A stretch of DNA of 64,000 nucleotides, taken from positions 1,649,715 through 1,713,714 of the forward strand of contig SCFE01000045.1 in assembly GCA_004352715.1 (NCBI GenBank). Direction: 5' to 3'. Below, piece by piece: positions 63,301 through 64,000 of this stretch (within the stretch, counting starts at the first letter, position 1; each line of letters starts with the position of its first letter). The notes beneath the pieces were generated by a model that saw only the letters and a program-made list of their open reading frames with translations, made no database searches and was not told the DNA's origin. The stretch comes from Hofstenia miamia (taxonomy: Eukaryota; Xenacoelomorpha; Acoela). The translations under genes were made by a program, and so were the position numbers.

Positions 63301-64000
63301 TCTAGATTGAAAGCTGGCAATTATCAATTGCTAAAATTAAAGCGTAACATTCCAAATGAGAGCAGTAGCTCAATAATGTTAGGCCTAACTTTATATACAA
63401 CCATGGTTTTATCATTTATCACATTTTATTTTTTAGTATCCTAATAATACAGAACGTCATTTGCTTGGAAAGATCTTAAAAGCAATTTGTAAAGTGGAAC
63501 GCTTCTGGCCAATGCTATAGATTTCAGATGAATACTAATAAAAAACACCCATTGAATACTTTACTGAAATGCAGATCTTACTTTTGTTGAAAAAGCTCGT
63601 ACTCAATAATATTAATGTTGTAGCATATAAATCATTCTATGCACCGCAACATAGTGGCTAGGCTCAGGTCAGCACGTCTCAGTAATCGCAATGCAGAAAA
63701 ACGAGTAGGTATTCAGCAGTTTTATTTCAAAAGAGTAATTTATTTAGGAACTATTTGAATAAATTTATATCTCTCAGTGTATTTGACTATCACGCAATAC
63801 CTAAGACAATTTCTAAAGATTTTTTTTCAATTCAATTAAAACGGAAATTTAATAGTGATAGGTGTCGCAATTTTTCATGGTTATCAGTTCTAATAACTTA
63901 ATTTGTTAATGAGTGAGAAATATAGTCTATTTTAGTACATTTACTTTTCAAAATATATTTAACTAAGTCACTTTATGAAGTACTACTAATATAATCAAGT

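Larger units (their letters stand above)
60076..64000 (-). repeat. Right arm of the giant inverted repeat
   Basis: Mirror of 55128-59075; it continues past the window edge. Relative to the left arm it lacks 22 bp beside the N at about 60352 and one base near 61786. This shifts the frame at 61558-61803 relative to its 124-codon mirror at 57197-57571, a sign that neither is a maintained gene. Confidence 0.98.

Noticed and set aside
1-64000. tRNA, rRNA or spliced multi-exon host genes
   Set aside because: Looked for tRNA B-box-like GGTTCGA words and exon-like G+C islands; none formed a convincing gene. Weak or short exons could be missed by eye.

Overview
This is an AT-rich, gene-poor stretch of an animal nuclear genome. 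The evidence is the transposon content (Ty3/Gypsy of a metazoan Mag-like type, Tc1/mariner, hAT, piggyBac, a LINE trace), the many long (TA)n arrays, and the lack of any bacterial-style gene packing. The mix would suit an arthropod, perhaps a crustacean, but the species cannot be fixed from the sequence. No tRNA, rRNA or CRISPR array was recognised. Only one open frame looks like a possible host exon (40122-40568, minus strand).

Layout. 1-3.3 kb: unremarkable. 3.3-3.9 kb: dead Tc1 transposase. 4.2-10.6 kb: a three-layer nest. An old reverse-oriented copy of a ~1.9 kb hAT-like repeat family is split by an LTR-less Gypsy gag-pol fragment (about 4.6-7.8 kb) and by a forward copy of its own family (8505-10447). 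14.0-15.2 kb: a small MITE, an unsequenced gap inside a (TA)n array, and a 592-bp mariner deletion derivative with both terminal inverted repeats. 16205-17068: 18 identical 48-bp tandem units. 25402-26418: a piggyBac-like non-autonomous element between TTAA sites. 27525-28719: a tandem pair separated by one N, most likely unmerged allelic contig ends. 29283-33987: a third copy of the hAT-like family, bounded by a perfect 8-bp duplication and holding two further transposons (an 895-bp long-TIR mariner-like element and a 1954-bp hAT). 41859-42187: a hAT MITE with its target duplication. 47172-47481: a 43-bp minisatellite. 49.7-50.0 kb: a LINE reverse-transcriptase trace.

The last ~8.9 kb is a near-perfect giant inverted repeat centred on a gap of exactly 1000 Ns. 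Both arms run into the gap at the same base of a mariner transposase gene. This looks like two versions of one locus joined head to head in the assembly, although a real palindrome is not excluded.

The genes do not form a pathway. The window is best read as layered transposon history plus several assembly joins, and the target-site duplications allow a relative order of insertions to be worked out. All family calls come from motif reading by eye; no database search was run.
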